Below are positions 1 through 8,191 of a stretch of DNA of 64,000 nt, one piece after another; position 1 is the stretch's first letter, and the number at the start of each line of letters is the position of its first letter. The notes under the pieces were generated by a model. That model saw only the letters and a list, made by a program, of their open reading frames with translations, searched no databases and had not been told where the DNA came from. The position numbers were made by a program, and so were the translations under genes. Origin of the DNA: Thermococcus sp. JdF3 (GTDB lineage Archaea; Methanobacteriota_B; Thermococci; Thermococcales; Thermococcaceae); NCBI RefSeq assembly GCF_012027495.1, contig NZ_SNUK01000003.1:62001-126000 (forward strand), given 5' to 3'.

Positions 1-1
1 G

Positions 2-793
2 TACAGGCTCGAGGTCGAGTCCTTCCTCCCGCCAGAGGAGTTGCTGGAAAGGGGAATTGGTCACCGATATGGTTTCTCCGGCGAGCTTGAGATGGTAGTG
101 CCCGAAAAACTCGGGGAGCCAAATCCGGAGTACGAGGACATGCTTTGGTACCTGCAGGACCGCCTAAATGTGTATGTGAAGTTCCTCCGCGAGGACATCG
201 CCAACGCGACCAACGAGCGCATAAGACTAACCTTCGAACTCGTCGAGAGGGACTACCTCGCCCTGAAGTTTGCCCGCCAATACGGGGAACGTAACCTCAC
301 AGAGGTCGTTCTAAGGCCTTCTCCTCCGATTACATGGGTTCTGGAGGCTAAGGCGAAACTCAAAGGGTTTGCCTCGCTCCCCGAGGTCAGGGGCATGCTC
401 ACCGCAACGTTTCTCGCCTTTGCGATATTTGCAACCTTCTACCTCTGGCTCGTCTGCGTGGCTAAAATTGGAACCCGGGCCGGCAGGTTCCGGCCGCTCC
501 TCTCGTTTCTCCTCCTCATCTTAATCTTCACGGCTACTGGCTGGGGGATTACTTGGGTGGCGAAAGTTCTTCCTGAGGAAAGTGAAGGCGAACACTGGGC
601 GCCCTGGCGGAACAAGGAGTGCAGTGAGTCCTATGGTCCCGATTACTCCGACATATTCCGTAAAAAAGCCATGGAGTATATGGACTCACACAAGGAGGAG
701 GTTTCCTGCGAGGTCCTCGAATATCTCGCTCACAGGTTAAGCCGGGAGGAAATGGCGGAGCTGGTGAAGGCACTCTCCTCGAACTGCACCTGA
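2..793 (+). CDS. membrane protein of unknown function (5' end outside window)
   Basis: The reading frame is open from the first bases, so the start lies upstream; the TTG at 41 is only the first possible start inside the window. About 120 residues of soluble, mostly helical sequence are followed by two hydrophobic segments (roughly residues 145-165 and 175-195 of the visible part) separated by a short basic loop. A cysteine-containing, Glu/Lys-rich C-terminal domain of about 70 residues follows. That pattern suggests a membrane protein with soluble domains on both sides of a TM hairpin. I do not recognise the family. tmcA begins about 50 bases downstream with its own TATA-like element (ttttaaa, about 802), so it is a separate unit. 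Confidence 0.75.
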   Translation, partial: YRLEVESFLPPEELLERGIGHRYGFSGELEMVVPEKLGEPNPEYEDMLWYLQDRLNVYVKFLREDIANATNERIRLTFELVERDYLALKFARQYGERNLTEVVLRPSPPITWVLEAKAKLKGFASLPEVRGMLTATFLAFAIFATFYLWLVCVAKIGTRAGRFRPLLSFLLLILIFTATGWGITWVAKVLPEESEGEHWAPWRNKECSESYGPDYSDIFRKKAMEYMDSHKEEVSCEVLEYLAHRLSREEMAELVKALSSNCT

Positions 794-843
794 CGCCACC
801 TTTTTAAATCCCCCTTCTCCCCTTTATCCGGGAGGTGGCGGCC

Positions 844-3276
844 GTGACCGTCAAGGTCCGCTTTGACAGGGAAGTGAGAGAATACGCCAAAGGCGAGAAG
901 GTTAAGGACGATGTTCTCAGGCTCACCGAGACTGCCCTGGCGCAGGCGCTTGAGAAGTTCCACAGAAGGATGATTCTGATAGAGGGCGATACGCCGCGAA
1001 AGGCGGAGCTGGCCGGAATTCTGGCCGGAGCTTCAGCGCGCGTTTTGAGCGATGCCCTGGAGGAGCTGAAGAAAAAGCGCCTCCGCGATGAGAGTGAGGA
1101 TGGGATACAGGTTCTCTACGCAACTGACGCCCTGGGGGAGGACACCTTCGGGCGGAAGCGCTACGAAGCATTCAGAAAGCACTTCGACATTCTCGCGGGC
1201 TCAAACGCCGATGTGAAGGCTGTGACATTCAAGCACACCCGCGACATACTCGGAAGGACGTACGACCTGCTCGTCCTGGACATGAGCTACGACTACTCCC
1301 CCAACGACCTCGGGAGGATAATCGAGACCGTCCGCGGAGGGGGGCTCATCTTCATCCTGGCACATCCCTTTGAGAAGTGGAAGAAGATGTGGACGGGCTT
1401 CCACAAGAGCCTCGTCACGCCGCCCTACACGATAGACGACGTGAAGAAGCGCTTTAACAGGCGCCTTATCCGGAAGTTCGCCGAGTACGATGGGATTTAC
1501 ATCATCACCGAGAACGGCAAGCTCAGGAAGAAGCCGAAGCGGAACAAGACCCAAGCGAAGATTAAGGGCCGCCGGGGCGTCGAGATTCCAGGCGAGACGG
1601 TTTTCCCGCGCGAGCTGTACGAGATGGCGCTCACCGAGGGGCAGGTGGAAGTTCTCAGGGCCTTTGAGGGGCTGGTCGAGGAGGAGGGAATGCTCGTTCT
1701 CACGGCGGACAGGGGTCGTGGAAAGAGCGTCTCCGTAGGCATTGCCGCGATAGGCTTTGCCCTCGCCCTTAACAAGCGCACCCGCATCGTTGTAACCGCC
1801 CCCGAGCCGGAGAACGTCCAGGCCCTCTTCCGCTTCGCAAAGCGCGCCCTCGAGAGGCTCGGCTTCAAGCCCCACGTCGTGGAGGAGAAGGGCCTCATAA
1901 AGGAGCTCTACGCGAGGAAGATTGGATTGAGATATTACCCGCCCACGGAGGGCTACCGCAAGAGCGCCGACCTCTACATCCTGGACGAGGCCGCCGGAAT
2001 CCACGTTCCCATACTCCACAAGTACCTCAACAAGCCCCGCGTCGTTTACTCCTCCACGATTCACGGCTACGAGGGTGCAGGTAGGGGATTCTCGGTCAAG
2101 TTCCTGAAGAAAGCCAAGGAAAAGCGCCCCTTTAAAGAGCTCCATATGGAGGAGCCGATACGCTATGCGGAAGGCGACCCCATCGAGAGGTGGCTCTTCG
2201 ATGTCCTCCTGCTCGATGCTGAGCCGGTTGAGCTCACGGAGGAAGATTACGGGCTGATAAAGAACGGCGAGGTGTACTTTGAGGAGCCCGACCTCGATGA
2301 CTGGTTTGAAAAGGACAGGAAGGACCTCAGGAACTTCGTCGGTATCTACATCCTCGCCCACTACCGCAACAGGCCGAGCGACGTGGCCCTGCTCGCCGAT
2401 GCGCCGCACCATGAGGCCCGCGTTCTCCGCCTCAAGAACGGCAAGATAGTGACGGCGATTCAGATAGCCAAGGAAGGCAACATCCCCAAAAAAGTCGTTG
2501 AGAAGATGGTCAAGGGCTACAAGCCGCGCGGCAACATAATCCCCGACATGATGGTCAAGCACCACATGCTCAAGGAGTTCGCCAAGCTGAAGGGCTACCG
2601 CATCGTCCGCATAGCCACGCATCCTGATGCCATGGACATGGGGCTGGGCAGCAAAGCCCTTGAGCTCATGGAAAAAGAGGCGCGTGAGAAGGGCCTCGAC
2701 TGGATTGGCTCCGGCTTCGGTGCGAGTGAGGAGCTTGCCCGCTTCTGGGTCAGGAACGGCTTCGCGGTGGTGCACCTCAGTCCAGCCCGCAACCCGGTCA
2801 GCGGTGAGTTCACCGCGATAGTCCTCAAGCCGATAAGCGAAAGGGCGAAGAGGCTCATTCGCCAGGCCAGCGACGAGTTCAGAATCCGGCTTACAGAGTG
2901 GCTGGGCGACACCCACAGGGAGCTTGAGCCTGAGATAGCGCGCTGGCTCTTCGAAACCCCCTTCGGTGAGGCCGTGGATTACCCCGTCCACCTCACGGAG
3001 GTCCAGAAGAAGAGACTGGACGCCTTCACAGGCAAGGTTCTGACCTACGACACCGTGCTCGACGCGGTCAAGCCGATAGTGAAGCTCTACTTCCTCGACG
3101 GCTGGATGAAGCCCTACCTCGACGAACGCCAGATAAAGCTCTTGATCTACCGCGTGCTCCAGGCCCACAGCTGGGAGGAGACCGCGAGGCTCATAGACAG
3201 AACCGAAACCTTCACCATGATAGAGGTACGCGACATCATCAGGGGCCTCTGGTACTACTACAAGAGGCTCCTCTGA
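844..3276 (+). CDS. tmcA: tRNA(Met) cytidine acetyltransferase TmcA
   Basis: TmcA makes N4-acetylcytidine in tRNA, and in Thermococcales at many rRNA and mRNA sites, using acetyl-CoA and ATP. The 810-aa product shows the family order. An N-terminal DUF1726-type domain is followed by an RNA-helicase-like ATPase with Walker A ADRGRGKS (around residue 280) and a DEAA Walker B (LDEAAGIH). A GNAT domain carries the acetyl-CoA loop (MGLGSKALEL, about residue 600), and a helical tRNA-binding tail ends the protein. GTG 844 was chosen because GGAGGTGG at 831-838 sits just upstream; the in-frame GTG at 835 lies inside that ribosome site. The gene overlaps the convergent membrane gene by 19 bases. Confidence 0.95.
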   Translation: MTVKVRFDREVREYAKGEKVKDDVLRLTETALAQALEKFHRRMILIEGDTPRKAELAGILAGASARVLSDALEELKKKRLRDESEDGIQVLYATDALGEDTFGRKRYEAFRKHFDILAGSNADVKAVTFKHTRDILGRTYDLLVLDMSYDYSPNDLGRIIETVRGGGLIFILAHPFEKWKKMWTGFHKSLVTPPYTIDDVKKRFNRRLIRKFAEYDGIYIITENGKLRKKPKRNKTQAKIKGRRGVEIPGETVFPRELYEMALTEGQVEVLRAFEGLVEEEGMLVLTADRGRGKSVSVGIAAIGFALALNKRTRIVVTAPEPENVQALFRFAKRALERLGFKPHVVEEKGLIKELYARKIGLRYYPPTEGYRKSADLYILDEAAGIHVPILHKYLNKPRVVYSSTIHGYEGAGRGFSVKFLKKAKEKRPFKELHMEEPIRYAEGDPIERWLFDVLLLDAEPVELTEEDYGLIKNGEVYFEEPDLDDWFEKDRKDLRNFVGIYILAHYRNRPSDVALLADAPHHEARVLRLKNGKIVTAIQIAKEGNIPKKVVEKMVKGYKPRGNIIPDMMVKHHMLKEFAKLKGYRIVRIATHPDAMDMGLGSKALELMEKEAREKGLDWIGSGFGASEELARFWVRNGFAVVHLSPARNPVSGEFTAIVLKPISERAKRLIRQASDEFRIRLTEWLGDTHRELEPEIARWLFETPFGEAVDYPVHLTEVQKKRLDAFTGKVLTYDTVLDAVKPIVKLYFLDGWMKPYLDERQIKLLIYRVLQAHSWEETARLIDRTETFTMIEVRDIIRGLWYYYKRLL

Positions 3277-3662
3277 GCTTCCCTTTTCTCCAGTGTTCTC
3301 AGTATAACATGATCCACGGTGCCGATGAGGAGGTACAGGGGGAGCAGGTACAGGAGGAACTGAAAGGTACCTTCGGGGCTAAGAGAAAGCCACTTGACGA
3401 GGAGCGCCGCGGTGATGGTGTTGAGGAACACCAGCCCAAAGTAAGCCTTTAGGGCGTGCCTCCCGAGCCTTTCGAGCGTGTGGCCCAGGAGAAGGGCCGC
3501 GCTGGTTCCGGCAACCGCCCCCGTAATACCGTTGTCGTCGAAGTTCTCCCCGAAGAGCGCGGCGACGATGACTATGGCCACGAGGGCGGTGGCTATCCCG
3601 AGGGCCATGGCTGTAAGCTTTCCCCTGAGTGGAGCTTTTCCGGACTTGGACTTCACGGCCAT
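3258..3662 (-). CDS. small polytopic membrane protein, unknown function
   Basis: A 134-aa protein with a short basic N-terminus (MAVKSKSGKAPLRGKLT) and four predicted membrane segments: LTAMALGIATALVAIVIVAA, the GITGAV..LLLGHTL stretch, AYFGLVFLNTITAALLV and FLLYLLPLYLLIGTV. ATG 3662 is preferred over GTG 3686. GGTGGGAG lies immediately upstream of the ATG, and a TATA-like ttataaaat at about 3695-3703 places transcription initiation near 3672, downstream of the GTG. The last 19 bases overlap the end of tmcA tail to tail. I do not recognise a family, and no catalytic motif is visible. Confidence 0.75.
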   Translation of the reverse strand: MAVKSKSGKAPLRGKLTAMALGIATALVAIVIVAALFGENFDDNGITGAVAGTSAALLLGHTLERLGRHALKAYFGLVFLNTITAALLVKWLSLSPEGTFQFLLYLLPLYLLIGTVDHVILRTLEKREAQRSLL

Positions 3663-3821
3663 GCTCCCACCGGCGTACTTTTCCACTCCGTGCAGATTTT
3701 ATAACCCATCGTTTTAAAGTTTTCCCGGGTAGGGAATCAACCTTTTTATAGGATTGTCCCGTAGGTAGGGTGTATCACTCTGATCGCGTGATTGGTTGAA
3801 CAATTTCAACGGTGACTCCCT

Positions 3822-4334
3822 ATGGCGGGCAGCAACTGGGAGCGGATAATATCGATGACGAAGGACGGGATGAGGAGCATCGGAATGATGCGGAGAAAGA
3901 TGAGCCGGGGAAAGAGGATAGCTCTTCTCATTGATGGCCCGAATATTCTTCGTAAGGAGTTCGGGATAAAGCTTGAGGACATAGTCGAGGCCCTCGAGGG
4001 ACTCGGCGACCTGCGCGTTGCCAAGGTTGTCCTCAACCAGTACGCCCCCCAGGGGCTCATCGAAGCCGTCTCGAACCAGGGGTTCGACACCATGGTCGTC
4101 TCCGGTGAGACCGGGGTGAAGCTCGCGGTGGAGGCGATGCGCGAGATATACAACCCGAACATCGATGCCATAGCCATAGCGACCCGAAACGCGGAGTTCC
4201 TCCCGGTCATCCTCAAGGCCAAGGAGAAGGGCAAGGAGACGATAGTGCTCGGCATAGAGCCGGGCTTTTCCGCGGCCCTCAAGCACGCGGCGGACTACAC
4301 AATAATCCTGAACCCGAAGGGTGATGAGGAATGA
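3822..4334 (+). CDS. NYN (LabA/DUF88-like) domain protein, catalytic residues degenerate
   Basis: A 170-aa NYN/PIN-like protein of the archaeal TIGR00288 type. The first conserved acidic site is present ([14 protein letters not shown], about residue 38). However, two positions that are GDTD and TRDADF in the adjacent paralog read GETG and TRNAEF here, so most metal-binding carboxylates are changed. The protein may therefore be a non-catalytic partner, for example in a heterodimer. ATG 3822 has GGTGA at 3811. A TATA-like tttttatag lies near 3742. The stop codon overlaps the next gene's start (ATGA), so the two are translationally coupled. The N-terminal 30 residues are basic and Met/Arg-rich. 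Confidence 0.85.
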   Translation: MAGSNWERIISMTKDGMRSIGMMRRKMSRGKRIALLIDGPNILRKEFGIKLEDIVEALEGLGDLRVAKVVLNQYAPQGLIEAVSNQGFDTMVVSGETGVKLAVEAMREIYNPNIDAIAIATRNAEFLPVILKAKEKGKETIVLGIEPGFSAALKHAADYTIILNPKGDEE

Positions 4335-4843
4335 AGGAGACCCTCTTCAAGGTGCTCCGCAGGGGCGAAAAGGAGGTCGGGGCCGAGCCCCCCAAGCACG
4401 TGAGGGGCAAGAGCATCGGCCTGATAATCGACGGTCCGAATATTCTCCGCAAGGAGTTCGGGATAAAGCTTGAGGACATAGTCGAGGCGCTTGAGAGGAT
4501 CGGAAAGATACGCGTTGCCAAGGTCGTCCTCAACCAGTACGCCCCCCAGGGACTCATCGAAGCCGTCGTCAATCAGGGACTCGAGCCGATAATCGTCGCC
4601 GGCGACACGGACGTCAGGATAGCGATAGAGGCAATGGAGCTCATCTACAACTCGGACGTAGAGGTCATCGCCCTGGCCACCCGCGATGCGGACTTTCTCC
4701 CCCTCATCAACGAGGCCAAACGTAGGGGTAAGGAGACCATAGCCATAGGCGTTGAACCCGGCTTTTCCGTGGCCCTTCAGAACGCGGCCGACTACGTGAT
4801 AAGAATGGAGGGAAAGGGGGAGGAACGGGCAAATAACTTTTAA
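4331..4843 (+). CDS. NYN (LabA/DUF88-like) domain protein, putative RNase
   Basis: A 170-aa paralog of the upstream gene, overlapping it by four bases. It keeps the full NYN acidic set: IDGPN near residue 35, GDTDV near 93 and TRDADFLPL near 118. That is the arrangement expected of a metal-dependent PIN-like RNase. The extended match to copy 1 ([17 protein letters not shown] and [12 protein letters not shown], almost identical also at DNA level) shows a recent or homogenised tandem duplication. The RNA substrate is unknown. A C-terminal basic/acidic tail ([11 protein letters not shown]) is unique to this copy. The following antiporter gene starts 32 bases downstream and may be cotranscribed. 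Confidence 0.88.
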   Translation: MKETLFKVLRRGEKEVGAEPPKHVRGKSIGLIIDGPNILRKEFGIKLEDIVEALERIGKIRVAKVVLNQYAPQGLIEAVVNQGLEPIIVAGDTDVRIAIEAMELIYNSDVEVIALATRDADFLPLINEAKRRGKETIAIGVEPGFSVALQNAADYVIRMEGKGEERANNF

Positions 4844-4875
4844 GCCCCTTTCCTATTCTACCCCGGTGGGAGAAA

Positions 4876-5808
4876 GTGATAGTTGAAATAATACTCTTCG
4901 CCGTCGGTCTGGTTCTTCTCATCAAGGGGAGCGATTACTTCGTGGAGGCGGCCTCCCGCGTCGCCAAGGGGTTCGGCGTCAGTGAGTTCATAATCGCACT
5001 CGTCCTCGCGAGCATCGCCACCACTCTGCCGGAGGTAACGGTCTCGGCCATATCCTCATACCAGGGGAACCCCGACATAGCGCTGGGCAACGCCATAGGG
5101 AGTGCCCTCGCCAACATAGCCCTCATCCTTGGGGTCTCGGCCCTGATAATGCCCCTCAGCGTTGAGAGAACCGCCTGGAAAAACGCCCTCTTCATGGTGG
5201 CCGTCACCGCCTACGCGGGCCTGCTCATGCACGACGGGACCATAAGCCGGCTCGACGGTGCCAGCCTCATACTCATATACTTCGGCTTCCTCTATTACCT
5301 CTACAGGAAGCACATGACGCTCGAGGAACTTCCCGAGGGCGGAACCCGCGACCCCCGCAGGGATGCGCTGATAATGCTCGGAAGCGGTCTGGTCGTGGTC
5401 ATCGGCGCCAAACTGGTCGTGGACAGCGCAGTAACGATAGCCAGGGCCTACGGTGTTCCGGAAATCGTAATCGGTCTGACGATGGTGTCCATAGGCACCT
5501 CCCTGCCGGAGCTCACGAACTCCCTCATGGCCACCCTCAAGAGGCTGCCCAACATAAGCGTCGGCAACATAATCGGCGCCAACATACTCGACGTGCTCAT
5601 GGTCATAGGAATAGCGTCCCTGATAAACCCCATAAAGGTGGATGCGACGGTCTACACCTTCACCCTGCCGCTGACCCTCCTCGTTATGGGGCTCCTAACC
5701 GCCGTCCTGAGGCTCACGGGAAGGATAGACAGGGTTACCGCTGGTGTTTTTCTGGCGGTGTACGCCTACTTCCTGTACGCCTACACCACCGGTGCCGTGA
5801 GGCTCTGA
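4876..5808 (+). CDS. CaCA-family sodium/calcium antiporter (YrbG-like)
   Basis: A 310-aa inner-membrane cation/proton or Na+/Ca2+ exchanger. It has two inverted alpha-repeats, each carrying the family's transport motif: ALVLASIATTLPEVTVS followed by GNAIGSALANIALILG in the N-terminal half, and GLTMVSIGTSLPELTNS followed by GNIIGANILDVLMVIG in the C-terminal half. About ten membrane segments are visible, with a central charged loop near residue 155 (EELPEGGTRDPRRD). The start is GTG 4876, preceded by GGTGGGAG at 4866. Length is typical for the family. The transported ion cannot be told from sequence alone. Confidence 0.93.
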   Translation: MIVEIILFAVGLVLLIKGSDYFVEAASRVAKGFGVSEFIIALVLASIATTLPEVTVSAISSYQGNPDIALGNAIGSALANIALILGVSALIMPLSVERTAWKNALFMVAVTAYAGLLMHDGTISRLDGASLILIYFGFLYYLYRKHMTLEELPEGGTRDPRRDALIMLGSGLVVVIGAKLVVDSAVTIARAYGVPEIVIGLTMVSIGTSLPELTNSLMATLKRLPNISVGNIIGANILDVLMVIGIASLINPIKVDATVYTFTLPLTLLVMGLLTAVLRLTGRIDRVTAGVFLAVYAYFLYAYTTGAVRL

Positions 5809-5830
5809 CCTCATTCTCAACTTTTTCCGA

Positions 5831-5863
5831 CTTCCCGAAACTGGGAAGCAAAGCTTTATTAAT
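5831..5863 (+). promoter_or_regulatory. inverted repeat next to TATA box of thiamine-binding protein gene
   Basis: CTTCCC (5831-5836) and GGGAAG (5843-5848) form a 6-6-6 inverted repeat directly upstream of a TATA-like gctttattaatcc (5850-5863). It may be a regulator site for the gene at 5917, or the terminator of the antiporter gene. No long T-run follows the hairpin, which favours an operator. This is inference from position only. Confidence 0.4.
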
Positions 5864-5916
5864 CCGGTTATTACCCCCTTATTGGGACTCAAAACCGAGT
5901 ATTTGGAGGTGTTGCC

Positions 5917-7056
5917 ATGAAGAAGCTTGGTGCGTTCCTCGCCGTGCTGCTGCTCCTGGGGCTCCTGGTTCCAAAACCGGTCGCCGCTGAAGAAACGCTG
6001 ACGGTTTACTCCTACGACAGTATCGAGTGGTGGATGAAGGAGATAGTACCGCTTTTCGAACAGAAGTACGGAGTCAAGGTGAACCTCGTCCTCATCGGTG
6101 ACGCCGGCGAGGTTCTCAACAGGCTCATCCTTGAGAAGGATAATCCCCAGGCTGACGTCGTTGTGGGCATAGACAACAGCTACCTGGCGAAGGCCATAGA
6201 CGCGGGTGTCCTGGAGCCGTACAAGCCGGCCAACGCCGACGTAATTCCGGACTGGATCGTTGAGAAGTTCGACCCGACTTACCACCTCACGCCCTACGAC
6301 TACGGCTTCATAGCCATCAACTACCGCAAGGACATGGTTCAGAATCCCCCGGCAAGCCTCGAAGACCTCACCAAGCCGGAGTGGAAGGGCAAGCTGATAA
6401 TCGAAGACCCGCGCACGAGCTCGCCGGGAATGGCCTTCCTCCTCTGGACAGTGGCCGTTTACGGCGACGACTGGCTCTACTACTGGGAGAAACTGAAGGA
6501 GAACGACGTTCAGATAGTCAAGGGCTGGAGCGAGGCGTGGGGTGCGTTCAGCGAGGGCGAGTACCCGCTCGTCCTCAGTTACGCCACCTCCCCCGCCGCC
6601 ACGGTTTACTACGACAACAACACCAACGTCGGAGCCGTCGCCTTCAGGGAGGGCAACTACCTCCAGATAGAGGGTGCCGGAATCGTCAAGGGGGCCAGGA
6701 ACAGGGAGCTGGCCGAGAAGTTCATCGAGTTCCTCATCAGTGCCGAGGCTCAGGAGAAGCTCCCGCTCAACCAGTGGATGTACCCCGTTAACGGAGACGT
6801 TGAACTCCCGGAGGTCTTCCAGTACGCGGTCAAGGTGGACAAGCCCGTCGCAATAGACTCCAGGGAGATAGAGACCAACTACGAGACATGGCTCAAGCAG
6901 TGGACCCAGCTCATGGTCGAGGGCAAGAGCCCGGATGAGATACTCGGGAAGACGACCACCGAAACCGGCGGAGAAACCGATAACACCGGCATATGCGGAC
7001 CTGCCCTGATAGTTGGCCTCGCCGTGCTCCCGCTTCTCCTCAGGAGGAGGCGGTGA
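5917..7056 (+). CDS. thiamine-type ABC transporter substrate-binding protein with CGP-CTERM anchor
   Basis: A 379-aa extracytoplasmic solute-binding protein resembling ThiB, the thiamine-binding component. It has a clear signal peptide (basic MKK, hydrophobic core, cut near PVAAEE at residues 23-25). A periplasmic-binding fold carries ThiB-like blocks such as YSYDSIEWWMKEIVPLFE and LILEKDNPQADVVVGIDN. A Thr/Gly-rich linker and a C-terminal CGP motif follow, then one hydrophobic segment and RRRR; this is the CGP-CTERM surface-anchoring signal typical of Thermococcaceae. No permease or ATPase gene lies nearby, so the rest of the transporter must be elsewhere. GAGGTG precedes ATG 5917. A T-rich stretch after the stop (7057-7075) may terminate transcription. 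Confidence 0.88.
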   Translation: MKKLGAFLAVLLLLGLLVPKPVAAEETLTVYSYDSIEWWMKEIVPLFEQKYGVKVNLVLIGDAGEVLNRLILEKDNPQADVVVGIDNSYLAKAIDAGVLEPYKPANADVIPDWIVEKFDPTYHLTPYDYGFIAINYRKDMVQNPPASLEDLTKPEWKGKLIIEDPRTSSPGMAFLLWTVAVYGDDWLYYWEKLKENDVQIVKGWSEAWGAFSEGEYPLVLSYATSPAATVYYDNNTNVGAVAFREGNYLQIEGAGIVKGARNRELAEKFIEFLISAEAQEKLPLNQWMYPVNGDVELPEVFQYAVKVDKPVAIDSREIETNYETWLKQWTQLMVEGKSPDEILGKTTTETGGETDNTGICGPALIVGLAVLPLLLRRRR

Positions 7057-7166
7057 GGTTTCTTCCTTTTCCCATTTAGTGTTTCGCGTCTACAGTTCAG
7101 AATGCTAGGTCACAGCCTACAAAAACCTTTATATAAATCCTTCCGCAAGAGACTATCGGTGGGAGA

Positions 7167-7316
7167 ATGGCCAAATTTGACGGTTATGAACTCATACTGG
7201 AGACTCCGGAAGAGCTCCAGAATTTCGTAAAGGCACTCGAAAAAGCCAGGGAGCGAGATCCCAGAGAGGTAGAGGATACCGTCAAGAGAGCCTTGGCTAT
7301 TGTGGGTATTACCTGA
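7167..7316 (+). CDS. small 49-aa protein, unknown (possible antitoxin-like)
   Basis: A short ORF with strong expression signals. A TATA box (cctttatataaatcc, about 7127-7141) lies about 25-30 bases before the expected transcript start, and GGTGGGAG at 7158-7165 is immediately followed by ATG 7167. The product is charged and amphipathic (MAKFDGYELILETPEELQNF, then FVKALEKARERDPREVED and VKRALAIVGIT), so it is probably helical. It ends by overlapping the convergent GNAT gene by eight bases. I do not recognise a family. The position beside a GNAT enzyme with toxin-like features makes an antitoxin role conceivable, but the opposite orientation is unusual for such pairs. Confidence 0.6.
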   Translation: MAKFDGYELILETPEELQNFVKALEKARERDPREVEDTVKRALAIVGIT

Positions 7317-7974
7317 ATTCTTCAGGCCTTATACTTCCGGTTAAGGCTCTTCTAACAGCCTCGGCCTCAGTGACAAAGGGATAAAACAGTTCATAGGTGC
7401 TACCCGCAGAAACAATCTGAAACCCCTCTGCAAGGGGATTCTTTTTATGGTCGAGGTAAAACTTCTTGGCAACCTCCTTTTTTGCATGGAGGGACAAACC
7501 AGTTCCACCGATTTGAGCAGCATAAAGAACTGCATAGGGCTTGATGACCTTCGCCAGTATTTCACCACCCACACCCATTCCCCGGTATTCCCTCTGGAGG
7601 CCAAACTGTCCAAGGAGTATTGTGGGCACGGAAGAATATTTAATATCCATCCCCAAAAGCTCCACAAGCCGAGTCCGTAACTCTTCAACGAGCACTCTTT
7701 TGTTTTTCGGTGTATTATCGCGGATTTTAAGGCTAACAATAAACGGGGAAAGCGTGAAATATGACATCAGAGAATCCTCATGCAGGATGACAAAGACGGT
7801 AGAAAGACACCGCTCATGAGATTTCCATGCCACATTCCTTGCAAACTCCGTCTGTTCTTCCCCACCCTCGCCGGAGTCAAAAGACCTTATTAACTCCACA
7901 TGGTCCGTTCTCAGAAACTCAACGCGAACTATCCCTCCGAGTGTCTCTAATTCAACCTCGTATGGCTTTAGCAT
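7309..7974 (-). CDS. GNAT-family N-acetyltransferase
   Basis: A 221-aa protein with a GNAT fold. The acetyl-CoA-binding motif A is REYRGMGVGGEILAKVI, preceded by the beta-strand block VPTILLGQFGL. This combination resembles GNAT toxins of the TacT/AtaT group, which acetylate aminoacyl-tRNA, but ordinary protein acetyltransferases share it. The downstream part has a helix with YAAQIGGTGLSLHAK and KFYLDHKKNPL. ATG 7974 is favoured over 7977 because GGTG then lies five bases upstream. A TATA-like cacttaaatg near 8005 fits a short leader. The substrate is unknown. Neighbours are the convergent 49-codon ORF and tRNA-Arg. Confidence 0.8.
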   Translation of the reverse strand: MLKPYEVELETLGGIVRVEFLRTDHVELIRSFDSGEGGEEQTEFARNVAWKSHERCLSTVFVILHEDSLMSYFTLSPFIVSLKIRDNTPKNKRVLVEELRTRLVELLGMDIKYSSVPTILLGQFGLQREYRGMGVGGEILAKVIKPYAVLYAAQIGGTGLSLHAKKEVAKKFYLDHKKNPLAEGFQIVSAGSTYELFYPFVTEAEAVRRALTGSIRPEEFR

Positions 7975-8063
7975 CATGACACCGAGTATTACAAACCACT
8001 TCCCATTTAAGTGAATTACGGAGGGAGATGTTACTTCACTCCAAGTTTACTATCAATCAAGAA

Positions 8064-8140
<77 letters not shown>

Positions 8141-8191
8141 TCGGGCTAATGGTCTTGGGGGAGTTTTATAAAAGTTGTGGTGGGGGCAGGC

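Noticed and set aside
1201-3168. 655-codon ORF opposite tmcA
   Set aside because: It is a frame shadow of the well-supported TmcA gene; the peptide is low-complexity and shows no family features or start signals.
5864-5916. TPP riboswitch before the thiamine-binding gene
   Set aside because: The leader is too short and lacks the conserved CTGAGA and pyrophosphate-loop sequences.
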